DNA of 64,000 nucleotides, from assembly GCA_028023455.1 (NCBI GenBank), contig JAQFVV010000055.1, forward strand, positions 6,478,030-6,542,029. Direction: 5' to 3'. The position numbers were made by a program, and so were the translations under genes. Below, piece after piece: positions 11,226-22,123 of the stretch (within the stretch, counting starts at the first letter, position 1; every line of letters starts with the position of its first letter). Under the pieces are notes generated by a model, which was not told the origin of the DNA, made no database searches, and was given only the letters and a program-made list of their open reading frames with translations. The stretch is from Epiperipatus broadwayi (Eukaryota; Onychophora; Udeonychophora; Euonychophora; Peripatidae).

Positions 11226-14163
11226 ATGGGTTTGATTAATGGTAAGAAAGTTTGTTATAAACGTAATGGGGAAGAAGGAATCAAAAGTGTTTATAAAAGA
11301 ATAGTTAGGAAAGAAGAAATTGTTAAAATTGGGTTTTTGAATATGCAAGGTGGTAGGAGACCAGAAAAGTGGCTGGAATTAAATAAAGCAATTGAAAATG
11401 AAGAGCTTGAGGTATTAGCAGTAGTGGAAACTCATCTAAGAGAAGAATAACATATTTTGGAAGGGTGGTATGGCAGGTATAAACAGAAGAGAAAAAGAAA
11501 AAAGGGGTGGTGGTATAGGTATTATATCGAAAAAATATTTAAATATTGTTAGATGTCAAGAGCATTTGTGGTTTGAAATAAGGTTGGGTAGACAAGAATG
11601 GATGGTGGCTGTAGTGTATATCGCCACTGGAGATAGTCAAACTGAAATGGAGTTGAACAATAATATATATATGAAGGCCTAGTTAAGGATATACAGAGTT
11701 TTAAAGAAAAGGGGAAGAGAATAGTGATTATAGGGGATATGAATGGACATATTGAAGAAATTGATGATGTAGATAATAAGAATGGTCAGTTTTTGAAGGA
11801 ATTTTGTCAACGAGTAAATTTGAGTATTGGGAATTTATCAAATGTGTATGAGGGACAATACACATGGTCTAGAAATAATGTATTTCACACAATAGATTAT
11901 GTATTGGTAGAGAAAGAGGGAATGAATAAAATACGTAAAATTAAGGTGTTTGATAATGAAGAGAGTATGTAATAGTGATCATAACTTTATTGTAATAGAA
12001 ATGGTTAGTAATGTGATGGAGAATAGAAATAAAGGTAGACATAATAGTGAAAGATGTGAATGGAGAGTGAATAGGAATAAGTTAGAAGAGTATAAAATAA
12101 AAGTTGAAGAAACCATGGAGCAGTTGGTTGAGGATGAGTATAAGGACTGGTGTGGTGAAATAGAAAAAGTGGCAAATAGGGTTTTAGTTGAGAATATGCA
12201 GAAGAATAAAAGTAATAAAAAAAATGAGAGTTAGTAAAAGGGTAAAAGAGAGGAAAGAAGCATGCAGAGAATATAAGTGTGCTATTAAGAACAAAGAAAG
12301 TGAAAATGATATTAATGCTAAATGGGGAAAGTACTTAGAAAAGAAGAAGTTGGCTAAAATGGATAATTATAGAGAGAGGATGAAGTTAAATAGTAAATTG
12401 TTGGAGGATATTAATAAAAGTGGAAGAGATGGGAGTAAAAAATTTTGGAATTACATTAAAAGGAGAAATGTAGGGGAAAGAGAGATAGTATTAATAGATA
12501 ATGAGGGAATAGAATGTAGCTCTAGAGGCGAGGTAGAAAGAATCTTTAATAGATATGTAATGGATATGGAAAAGATGTTAGATGTGAAGGAATTAGTGAT
12601 AGAAAACATGAAAGCAGTTAGTAATGGGAATATTAGGTTCACAAAAAATGAACTGAATTAAGCAGGAAAGAGATTGAAAAGTGGAAAGGCAAGAGGTTTA
12701 GATAGATGGACAGCAGAGATGGTAATGAATTTAGGGCATTAGAGCAAAAGCAAAGTTATTATCATGTTTTAATAAGATGGCACAGAAGAGAGTTTTTCCG
12801 AGTAGTTGGAATAATACAAGAATAAGATTATTATATAAAGGAAAGGGTAAGGATTATAGAAAGTTAAATAATTATAGACCGATAGCGGTAACATCAGTTT
12901 TATATAAAGTTTTCTCATATATGGTAGCTGGAAGAGTTGTAAAATGGATGGAAGAGAATAGTATAGTGGGGGAAATGCAAGGAGGTTTTAAATCAGCTAG
13001 GCGTATAGGAACAAGTTTGTTTGTAGTTACACAACTTATGGAGATGAGTAGGATTTCAGGTAGATTGTTATATATGAGTTTTATAGATATAGAGCAGTGT
13101 TCTTCAACCCTTGGTCCGCGGCCCGGTGCCGGGCCGTGGAACTTTTCTGCAGGTCCGCGTGCTAGACGGGCAGTAAAAAAGTTTGTAATAATAAGAGTTT
13201 AAACTTTTAATTAATATAGCCAATTTTTATTTATTTTTTCATCTCATTTTTACCCAATTAAAAAAAAAAAGAAAACAGAACGAAAACAAAATCTAATCAA
13301 TCATTCATAAATTAATTTGTTTTTCTAGTTATCACAGATGTTTATGGGGGGGGGGGTAGAATTAAATTTTTTATTACTTTTCTAAAAAAATTTAAAAAAA
13401 AGTTTTTTTATTATATAAACTCCATATATATATATATATAAAACTTTATCTTATATATTTAACATTGTTGTTTTGATCAGTTATAACAATTATGCTTATC
13501 TTTAAGAAAATTTATGTATAGACTTCTGCCGGTCTGCGAAATCTTATCCTGTGAAATCTTATCGTTATTTTTGCTGGTCCGCGGAACCTTATCCTTATTT
13601 TTACCGGTCCGCAGGTGTGAAAAGGTTGAAGACCACTGATATAGAGAAAGCATATGATAGAGTAAATAGAAATAGATTATGGGTAAGATTAGCCAATTTG
13701 GGAATGGATGAAGCTTTAGTAAATATTAAGAAATTATATGAAAATAATTATTATACTTACCAATTAGGGAATATAGAATCAGTTAAAGTTAAAAATGGGG
13801 TGGGATTAAGATAAGGGTGCCCTATGTCATCTATTTTGTTTTTGTTGTTTTTGAATGAAATGGAGAAAGCAATAGAAAGACTAGGAAGAGGGATAATGAT
13901 ACCGTTAATAGGTGGCAAGGAAGTATATACTTTGCCGGGTCTTTTTTTTGCGGATGATATCTTTTTGTGTGCAGAAAGAAGAGAAGATATAGATATTATG
14001 TTGAGGACATGTGCAAGGGTGGGTAAAGAGATGGGGATTAAAGTTAGTGAAGAAAAATCAAATATAATGATGGTTAATACTGGGGAAAGAGAAGATGTAG
14101 AATTTTTATTGAGGGATATAAAGTTAAGTGTGGTGGACAGATATAGGTATTTGGGGATTTGAA
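11226..14163 (+). pseudogene. LINE ORF2: EEP endonuclease and reverse transcriptase, disrupted
   Basis: The endonuclease part shows KIGFLNMQGG, VVETHL, IIGDMNGHI, TIDYVLVEKE and SDHNF in order but in different frames (11226-12000). A Lys/Glu-rich linker (12000-12660) leads to the RT: WNNTRIRLLYKGKGKDYRKL, NNYRPIAVTS, MQGGFKSARR, then motif A split by the hAT insertion (FIDIE at 13080 and KAYDRVN at 13647), GVGLR-stop-GCPMSS at about 13801, and the catalytic FADD at about 13950. The stop replaces the glutamine of the LRQGCP motif. A typical CR1-like ORF2 would continue well past 14163. Confidence 0.85.
13095..13638. mobile_element. Non-autonomous hAT element inside LINE RT
   Basis: 544 bases bounded by CAGTGTTCTTCAACC and, reading in, CAGTGGTCTTCAACC on the other strand, with GC-rich sub-terminal repeats (GGTCCGCG). 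The 8-base target duplication ATATAGAG flanks it exactly (13087-13094 and 13639-13646). The 8-base duplication and CAGNG ends are those of hAT transposons. The interior has no transposase, so it moved in trans. Confidence 0.93.
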
Positions 14164-15455
14164 TGATTAGTGCTTAATAATAAAGAAAGATAAATTTAAG
14201 ATCCATATAACTTAGAGGCGATATAAAATAGGAGGGAAATGTAATTTAGTTTAATCATAAATTATACTAATGGTCAGACTAGGTTATATTCATAAAAATA
14301 TTTTAGGCTACGGCCACTTTTCCAGACCGTTAAACCACTCCTAATTAATTGAAGGGAATTTAGATGCTCCATGGATTCAGAATTTATGCTGGTTTAAAAC
14401 AGGGTGTCACCCAACTACTGGGAAATTCACGGGGGGGGGGGAATTCTACACCACCAGCATTGTTAAATTAGAACTACGACTAATTGGTTGAGTATGAAAT
14501 CTTTTCTCATAGGCTTTTATGAAGCTAATTTATGATTTTAGTCAAACAATATTAATACAAGCAATTCATTCACATTACAGTATATAATTTAACATTCAAA
14601 TGGTACAAAGTTATGAGGAGACCGGAGGCTAGATTAGTAAATAACAAAAAGTATTTATTATGCAATAACATTCAGTGATTAAACTGGTCTATATTATTCT
14701 ACTAAATTTAAGGCTATACATCAAGTTATACTAAATATTATTACACTATTGTTTTAGATTATAAAATTTAAATAATAATATGATATATATATAAATGCTA
14801 CCATTCTTTAGGTAATCACCCTTTCAATATTAAAAGTTTTGTTAAAATCTCTGGTTATTAATCATTTTTGTTAAGCTTAACGTTTATCAATTCATTTTCC
14901 TTCATTTGTTTTTATATTATTGAATCCATTCCGGTGTATTTCTTCTTTTTGGTTTTCTTATATTAAATGCTATGGAATTCATTTTTTATAGAATATTTTC
15001 CTTCATTTTTAAAATATCCAGGACAGATTTAGTTACCTCTTGAAGGACACAGATATTCTATGTATTCATGCAAGCATAATTCTAATGTAGGTTAAACACA
15101 ACCCAGGAAATAGTTTAAGTTTGATAACATATCAGACTTTGAATAGATAATTAATTAGGAACTGTTTCGTGTCCAGGATACAATATTGATTTTTATTCAT
15201 AATTTAGTTGCAAATGATACATTAATAAAAATGGAGAACCTATGAGAAGGAGTTAGAAGTGCCATCGTGGAATCAACAGAAATCGTATGATGTCAGTTAA
15301 TTAAAAATAATCCGGCATGATTTAATGGACTGTTATTAAAATTAGGAAAGAAAAAACTGACGAGTTTTTAAATAATTGTACTAAAAAAATTACAAACTAT
15401 ACATTAAATTCAAAAATGACAGAGAATATTATATAACTTACTAAAAAGAATATAA
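14164..15455. other. Intron sequence, possible old repeat, otherwise nothing recognised
   Basis: A slightly GC-richer patch at 14300-14450, with a poly-G run at about 14430, looks like a worn dispersed repeat but I cannot assign it. The remainder is AT-rich. Confidence 0.35.
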
Positions 15456-15945
15456 TTATTAAAGAGGAAGTCGACCACCGATAATGTGCTACTCTGCACA
15501 CTCACCCATCATTAGGAGTTTCAAAAAACTTGAAGTGAATCACTTAAGTTTAGAGCGTATTTGTATATATACCAACTCTTACTGACCATGCTTATATCAG
15601 GACTTGAATCTCTTGTATGCCTGATGTTATAATCAAATATTGAATTGTACAAATTTAGTTAACCTATCGCAGGAGAAAGACAGCGTCTCATTTTTAACCA
15701 CATACAATTAGACTTATACAACTTATAAATGTAAATCTATTATTATGAAGCACTGAAAATTTTGTAATTATTAAAGAGGGAGTCAAACTCCGATAATACG
15801 TTACTCCTTGAATATTATAAATCTCTGCGCACTCACCCGTCAGGAAGAGTTTTAAAAACTTAAGTGAATCACTTAAGTTTAGAGCATATTTGTATACACA
15901 TGAATTCTTACTGACCATACTTATATCAGGGCTTGAGAATGTAGT
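15456..15945. repeat. Direct repeat, two ~165-bp units
   Basis: Units 15460-15613 and 15770-15938 share ATTAAAGAGGRAGTC, CACTCACCCRTC, AGTGAATCACTTAAGTTTAG, CTTACTGACCATRCTTATAT. Unit 2 carries a short insertion (TTGAATATTATAAATCTCTG). The open frame on the minus strand here is incidental. Confidence 0.8.
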
Positions 15946-16156
15946 AAATAACACAAAGTAATTCTGTCAGATCAGTAATATTTTTTTAGGAAAAAAAAAG
16001 TAATAAATTGAGAATGAAGATAAAAGATAACCGAAGAGTATCATAAGATTACATATTATTGGTACTATGATAATTGGCATTCTCAAATTTGATACTCATT
16101 ATTTTTCCACGAGATTATTAAACGATAATTAATTTTACTTTATGAAGTTAAATTAC

Positions 16157-16445
16157 TAAACATCACATGATCACTATTTTTTATGCTTGCTCATAACTGT
16201 TATTAAAACAGGCAAAACTCTCCATACAGTAGTGCCACTTAGTGCAAGCCAGAGTAATCAATGGATGCCAGAAGGCTCCTCACTAACAAAAGTCACAATC
16301 TAGAAACTAGACTGGAGATATTGGATGAGTAGGCACTGCATAGGGATTTTATGCACAAGCGTTCTGGCATCCATTTTTTACTCTGGCTTGCACTGAGTGG
16401 CACTACTGTATGAAGAGTTTTTCATGTTTTAATGAAGCTAAATAA
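16157..16445. repeat. Foldback repeat family A, degenerate hammerhead-like core
   Basis: The left arm has AAACAGGCAAAACTCTCCAT, ACAGTAGTGCCACTTAGTGC and GTAATCAATGGATGCCAGAA; the right arm (16365-16430) is its reverse complement with a few changes. An ACATCACATGATCAC end precedes it at 16161, as at other copies. Between the arms, + strand 16277-16320 (CTCCTCACTAACAAAAG then CTAGAAACTAGACTGGAG) is a worn version of the motif intact at 38.0 and 61.6 kb. Confidence 0.85.
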
Positions 16446-17539
16446 TTAATCGTATTGAATGAGACTATGTTGACATCTGATTCTAATAAGATGTTCACCC
16501 TAATTAATATTTGACTGATCTGTTGTTTTTATAAGAGCTGTGTAAATCCAATGAAGATTGGTTTATTTTTCGTTTACAAAGCAGATTTTACCAGCTTTTG
16601 GAAAGTTTGTTGTTCAGTGATTATGTATATATATGATTAATGGACAAATATATCTGGAAAATATTTCTAAGATTCGACAATTCCTTGAATGCTGTTGAAA
16701 GCAGTGTTATGGAGGCTTAGGATACAGAAAAATTAAGATTTACAATGTGACTGCAGGGATTATTTAATTCATGGGATCCACTGTGACAAAAGTGAAATAT
16801 TGTTTTTGTCAATGAAGACCTGTTTTTTTTTTTTGTAGTAATAAATTCAAATATTTACATGTCTTGCACGAAAAATAATGAATACATCAATGCCTCTTTT
16901 TTTTTACTTGATATGTATAAATTTATTATATATAATAAAAAAAAAAAAACTTTTTTAAAATAAAATAAATATTTATAAGGAAACACGTTTTTAAGATTTG
17001 CAAAACTCTCCTCCAAAGTTGTTGCATTGAGTTGTCGTTTCGAGTTTGTAACAAGTTGAAAGAATATGTCATACATGTAAATGATTTGGTTGGCTACATT
17101 TATTTATCAAGCTTTTTAGTCAGTATATACAGTATATGTGTATGCGTGTTGCATGTGTCATATTTTTGTTCCATGAGGTGGTTGCAATTAAGACGAATAG
17201 AAAATCCTGGGCAGATGTTCAGATGTTCAAATATCTAGCCTGCTCAATAAATTTAGATTTCTGATAAAATGAATGTCTAGCAAGAGAGTTTAGTCTGGGA
17301 AATTTTACAGTGAGCAAACAGTTCATATAACAATTCTGGTGAAGTTTGTTTCAAATCTGAAAGATTTGATTTATTACTTGTATATGTATATACCGAAATA
17401 ATCACATTTGAATTGATTAAACGTGAGAATAAGAACTTTATCTTTTTGGATTTATAGTATGCTGATGGTTGTGCTACTTTTTTAATGTTTAGATAGTGTG
17501 CAAAAAATTTGTATTTTTTATCATCCAGTGATGGAAGAA

Positions 17540-18200
17540 AAATCCTCAGGAATGGTAGAAGTTTTATAAGTAAAAAGATGACTTAAATATTGAGGTACAG
17601 CACAGGTTCCAGTGTGCTGCAACTGCTTTTAATAAATTAAAAGGTAAGTTGTTTTGTTACAGGAAAATAATTACTGCATCTAAGTTAGTCCATATAGATC
17701 TGCCATTTTATTTAGTTTATTCTATGGAAAAATTATAAGAGCATTCAATATGTTCTTCAATTTTCTGAATATAATATTATAAAGTCCACTATTGTAAAAT
17801 GATATCTTCATTGGATTATACACAATACGAGAATTCCTGAAAGAATGATTTATAATGAACTTGAGCATAGTTTCTGTGGGATAGACTCGGTTTACGCTAA
17901 AAGTATTCTCTCAAAGACGTTGTGAAGAAGTCCAATGTTGATCACCTCAATTAAGAAGATACGATAGAAAATAGAATACGTTGGAGTACAAGTAGATATG
18001 GCGATGAAGTATATCGGTAAGAAAAGTTTTCTGTAGAAGTTTCATAGAATACAAATAAACAGAACAAAGGACCAGTGCGATCTATGTATGGGCATTTGCA
18101 TTTGACAGATCAGTTTGTAATCATCGCAGATTCATTTCTAAAATAATATCATTATCTTCTTCTCTTGGAGCTGGAATGGCAGTACTTATTCTTGAGCAGC
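17540..18200 (+). pseudogene. Degenerate LINE reverse-transcriptase fragment
   Basis: The text DDLNIEVQHRFQCAATAFNKL (in pieces) resembles the region after the RT core in RTE-type LINEs. It is followed by IPERMIYNELEHSFCGI and a C-x2-C-like remnant (CDLCMGICI), as in C-terminal zinc-knuckle tails. Many stops and frameshifts. Family assignment is tentative. Confidence 0.45.
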
Positions 18201-19078
18201 TGCTGTTGACAATGAACAAAAAATATTTACGTTTACCTGCTTATATGGAATTGAATAATTTAGCAGCATAGTTCTCGTTCAGTACATCATAATCATAGCA
18301 TTAAATTATTATTGATAGAAAGTTGAATTATGAAGAAAATATTTTGGATCGATAGTCGAAGTTTTGAGAAAATAAAGTTTTTAAAAAAGATGTTTAGATC
18401 CATACTTCGAGAAGAAATTTGAAGCTTTGTGATATGCCTAGCGATACAGCTGTTATTAGGAAGGAGAAAATTGTTGATAAGCGTACAAACCTAAGAAAAT
18501 AGAACAGTTAAAGGAAAGATGAAAACAAACCTTATAGAAAAAGCCATTGCCAGATCAAAATTACATTAATTGAATCAGATGCTACAGATTATCAAAAATT
18601 AGGTCGTTAATCAAAAACTGAGAATTCATAGATGTGCAGGAGGCTATTGGGGGGGGGGGGTGTAATGAATTACTTTCAATTTCATAAGTCTATGTAATAA
18701 GTAAGTAATGTCTTGTGCCGTAAATATACATTGATATTTATTCGGAGATATCAACTCCAATCACTGTGCATATAACATCCATTATGGCCATAAATATAAG
18801 CTGAATGGTTGTTTATATTTGCATGGATAATAGTTCTCCAACTTAGCTGATGATGGATATTTCCTGGAATGTATACATTTTGCAGAATGATTGGTCAAAT
18901 TTTTTTTTGTGTAGTAAGACAGCTGTAATGGGTATTTTTTTCGGGGTGGTTGGAGCTGACATTTATTCAGATTATTTTATGCTTAATTCAAGAAGCATCG
19001 ATATATTTATTTTGAAAATATTCCTTATGTAGTAATTTTTTTTTTTTAAATCGATATTTGTTTTAATTCTATTTTAAG
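18201..19078. other. Intron sequence, nothing firmly recognised
   Basis: AT-rich text with a poly-G run at about 18650. The open frame 18850-19032 has no family resemblance. The last 20 bases are the acceptor region for exon 2. Confidence 0.4.
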
Positions 19079-19214
19079 AAAAAGGTTGCATTCCAGAGTC
19101 ACTGAATGTGCATTCGACAGAAAACAACGCTAAAAGGAGTAGCATTATCATCGACTCTGATTCAGATGTGGAGTTCCAGTCTAACAACCAAATTTTAATT
19201 AACGGCACTGTAAA
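19079..19214 (+). CDS. SMARCAD1: SMARCAD1 exon 2 (Ser/Asp-rich segment)
   Basis: Acceptor TTTTAAG|AA and donor AA|GTAAGT bound a 136-base exon that accepts phase 1 from exon 1 and leaves phase 2. It encodes EKGCIPESLNVHSTENNA then KRSSIIIDSDSDVEFQ. The last block resembles the human IDLSSDSED segment, an acidic motif that can look like a SUMO-interacting patch (hydrophobics followed by Ser/Asp). It is too short to have been found as a long open frame; it is supported by the splice sites, phase and similarity. Confidence 0.85.
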
Positions 19215-20239
19215 GTAAGTAGATCAAATTTTTTTATTTGCAGAATTCATTTATAATGTAATTATATATATTTAAACTAATTCTGTTTATGTTTTCAAAT
19301 TCTGAAATTGCAAATCTCTACGATATAGAATAGTGATATACAATATATACATTTATGATTTGTTAGCTCATGAATCCATAGTAACTGATTCAAAAGCCAA
19401 TGGTTTTGGATCAGTTCCCTACCTAAGGATAGCTAAAAAAAAAAAATCTGCTTAGTAAATTGAAAATAGAATTAGTGTACTCATCTATTAATTTATGCAC
19501 TCGAACATCACGTGACTTTTTTGAACTTAATTCTATAAAATTTAATTTTGAACCAAATGGCAAATGTAATTTTTTTCATTGTTGCAAATGTGATATAGTT
19601 ATATAACAATAATTGTAAACAGTTATTTGGCTCTGTAAATATTAAATAACTTGATGACATAATAAAACTTCTGGAAGTTACGAATTTTCAATTTTATTCT
19701 ATATATTGTAGTGCAATACAAAAATTGATCAATCTCTGTACAACACTTAAATAAATTTTATTAAATAAAGACCACCAATTGGTATGTAATATCAAGTAAT
19801 CTTATTGGTGGTATTGAAATAAAAATGATGTTTGCTATATCGGTGTAATTGGCGGTCCCTTCAAAAGCACTGATGAGGAAAGTTTTTTTTGAACATGCCA
19901 ATCTTGATTCATTTTTGCATCATGATGCAATATATAGGATGAGATTGAAAATATAGTAGATAGTGGATGAAAATTTTAATATCGCTTCACCTTATAATAG
20001 TAATTATATAAATTATATGAGTTTAGAGAATTGAAGCATTTTTTAACCAGATCATTATAAAATAAAATACTTAGATTTATAACATTCATTTTTTACTTCA
20101 TAGAAGCAAAGAGAATAGGAACGACTGCAGTACCTATTCTGGATTATTATTGTTATCGACTATGGCAAAATATTACCAAGAATTTTTGAGAAAATATATA
20201 TATTGGATCTCAACGAAAAGGTGACTGTCTTGCTCTCCA

Positions 20240-21010
20240 AGCTGTTGATAGCATCATTTCTGAATCAAGGTGCACATTATATAGTGATATAGTTAATATC
20301 ATCTATGTTCTTTATTACTTTTTACAATGCTTTTTTACAGCCCACTAGGCGGTTTCGATTGCACCAACAATTTTCTTCAGAACTTCTACTTATATTTCCA
20401 AATATTAATTATCTTACGTTAAGATTTGGAAATATAAATAGAAGTTCTGAAGAAGATTGTGGGGCTATCGAACCCGCCTAGTGGGTTGTAAAAAAGCAGT
20501 GTAAAAAGTAATAAAGTACATAAATGATATTAATAGATGGATTTGGCACTGCAATAAGAAGTATAAAGTTATAGTTAGCTGTTGACAAAAATTAAGATGC
20601 TAGCATATAGGGTTTACAAATTATGACATGAAATGTGAAAGTGTATTGTGAATTTTTATAGATTGTCTTTAATATTAGCAGTCCTTCCATTATGATTGCA
20701 GACTGCTTATAAACCTCCCAACTCATGGCTTCACTGCTGAAAATGGTTTGAATTATTTCGAATATTTTAGTAGTGGTGTTGCCCATTTAAAACAATATTT
20801 AATATTAACCATGTTAGTCCATTGTTGATTAAGTACGAAACATACTGCCACATTTCATATTATAATTTGTGATCCTAGCACCTTAAAATTTTTTTGGTGA
20901 ATAGTTAAATTGTTGCTGCATAACACGTGCATCGATTGAATGAGTTGGCATTGCATGCTGTTTGGAGAGAAAACCAATCATCTTTTCACTGGAATGCACT
21001 GTGTACGCCA
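20240..21010. repeat. Foldback repeat family C, carrying a nested palindrome
   Basis: The arms read TGAATCAAGGTGCACATTAT at 20262 and, inverted, TGCATCGATTGAATG near 20929. Inner inverted matches are TTACAAATTATGACATGAAATGTG (20613, in part) against CACATTTCATATTATAATTTG (20849, in part). Related copies lie at 24140-24590 and 41290-41750. A separate palindrome (20293-20533) sits within it. Confidence 0.65.
20293..20533. repeat. Near-perfect 241-bp palindromic element (family D)
   Basis: The arms of about 110 bases include TTTATTACTTTTTACA, TTTTTTACAGCCCACTAGGC and TTCAGAACTTCTA, matched inverted to the end at 20533. The centre is TTAATTATCTTACGTTAA. On the minus strand the left arm contains CTGAAGA, a 4-bp ATTG/CAAT hairpin, and GAAAC (20380 down to 20352), which is most of a hammerhead core. 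The GTH cleavage triplet is missing. Confidence 0.85.
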
Positions 21011-21104
21011 TTTCCAGCCTTTAGGCAAGTAATTGCAGATTTGATTTTTTTGCCAAAATTTATTAATATTGCATAACTTATTTAAAAGGAAGGATTACTC
21101 AAAC

Positions 21105-21190
21105 CATCAAACATCACATGATCACCATTCTTTATGCTTACACAAGCTGTTTACACACTGCATCCATTGATTACTCTGGCTTGTACTGAT
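21105..21190. repeat. Solitary arm of foldback family A
   Basis: ACATCACATGATCACCATTC, TTATGCTTACACAAGCTGTT and CATCCATTGATTACTCTGGC follow in the same order as the outer arms at 16.2, 38.0, 52.2 and 61.5 kb, with the middle deleted. Confidence 0.7.
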
Positions 21191-21473
21191 GTTGCTGCTA
21201 TTTCTGCTCTAAGATATTCTAATATTTTACAAATCCAATTCTTCTCTAGACACTATTATTTATGATTGAATCATTTTTATCTGATGAATTTTTTGTGTGA
21301 CTATTGGACAAGACAATTTTGTTTGTAATTTGATTCCAATTTTTCATCATAGGTTTATACTATATGATAGATTGATACAGGTTATAAACATCTTTTTATT
21401 AACACACACTTTTGCAGATATTTACTGGTTTCAAACAATTTCTTATTAACTTTTAATATTCTTTTTTTGGTAG

Positions 21474-21590
21474 TTGTGGAGGGACAGCCACTTTTGTAAA
21501 TAAATTTATCACTTACAGGCTTCGGGTCGGTTGTTGATGGTGCCGCAGCGCCATCTGACGGTGGCAGTATGGTCCCTCCTTAACTACCGT
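21474..21590. mobile_element. Short terminal-inverted-repeat element
   Basis: About 117 bases with ends GGTAGTTGTGGAGGGACAGCCAC and, inverted, GGTAGTTAAGGAGGGACC (each in part). The interior is GC-richer than its surroundings (GGTGCCGCAGCGCCATCTGACG). No coding sequence; superfamily not assignable. Confidence 0.6.
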
Positions 21591-22019
21591 ATTAATATAT
21601 GTAGGAATATTTATTTATATATGAACCAAATATTTAACCTTCTTTTGTACTCGCACACTAGAGCTTATATGTTTCTTTAAATAACCATATGATTCATGTC
21701 GAAATGCATCTCAGGAAACATTAGACTTTGCCTATAAATGTATGTTCAGAGAAATTACATAAACATGTATAGTGTTATTTTAAGAAATATACTACATATG
21801 GTTTATAACTGGCTTAGTTAATATAATTTATCACTCAAGTGACAGCATTAATAATAGCTTAACGTCTTCTGTTGATATTTTTGGTTAATAGAAGTTAATA
21901 TTTTTTATAATGATCAATTTTAAACTTTATAATATACTGTAATTTAATGTTGTTGTTTGTTTTACTTGAAAATACATTAATTTATAGCTTTTTTTTTTAA
22001 ATGTAATTTTTATTCGCAG

Positions 22020-22123
22020 GAGGCCTATTTCGTCGTCAGATGAAGAAGTCAGTAGTGGTAAAACAAATCCTTTACCGTCTACATCTTTGGATGATTCTGC
22101 ATGTTCCGAAAGCAAATATAAAA
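22020..22123 (+). CDS. SMARCAD1: SMARCAD1 exon 3 (low-complexity linker)
   Basis: Acceptor TTCGCAG|G follows a T-rich tract; donor is AAA|GTAATT. The 104-base exon completes the AA|G lysine codon from exon 2 and encodes RPISSSDEEVSSGKTNPLP and then STSLDDSACSESKYK. It is Ser/Asp/Glu-rich with no recognisable fold, as expected for the disordered N-terminal tail of this family. Consistent phase at both ends is the main support. The antisense open frame over this exon is a shadow. Confidence 0.82.

Larger units (their letters stand above)
9441..14163 (+). mobile_element. Non-LTR retrotransposon (CR1/L2-like), broken, 3' truncated
   Basis: Purine-rich + strand with the LINE order: 5' UTR with two ~230-bp monomers, ORF1 with PHD-type zinc finger, coiled coil and SGNH-esterase-like domain, and ORF2 with an EEP endonuclease followed by reverse transcriptase. 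The coding frames carry several frameshifts and stops and an hAT insertion at 13095-13638. Resemblance stops after the RT at 14163 (RYRYLGI), so the 3' end is missing; 3' ends of a similar LINE are present at 27.85-30.42 kb. ORF1 with PHD and esterase domains is typical of the CR1 group, but clade assignment needs an RT tree. The 5' boundary is approximate. Confidence 0.85.

Noticed and set aside
19868-19900. CACTGATGAGGAAAG followed by GAAC, hammerhead-like at first sight
   Set aside because: No GAAAC block, no GTH triplet at the right place and no stem I; chance occurrence of CTGATGA.
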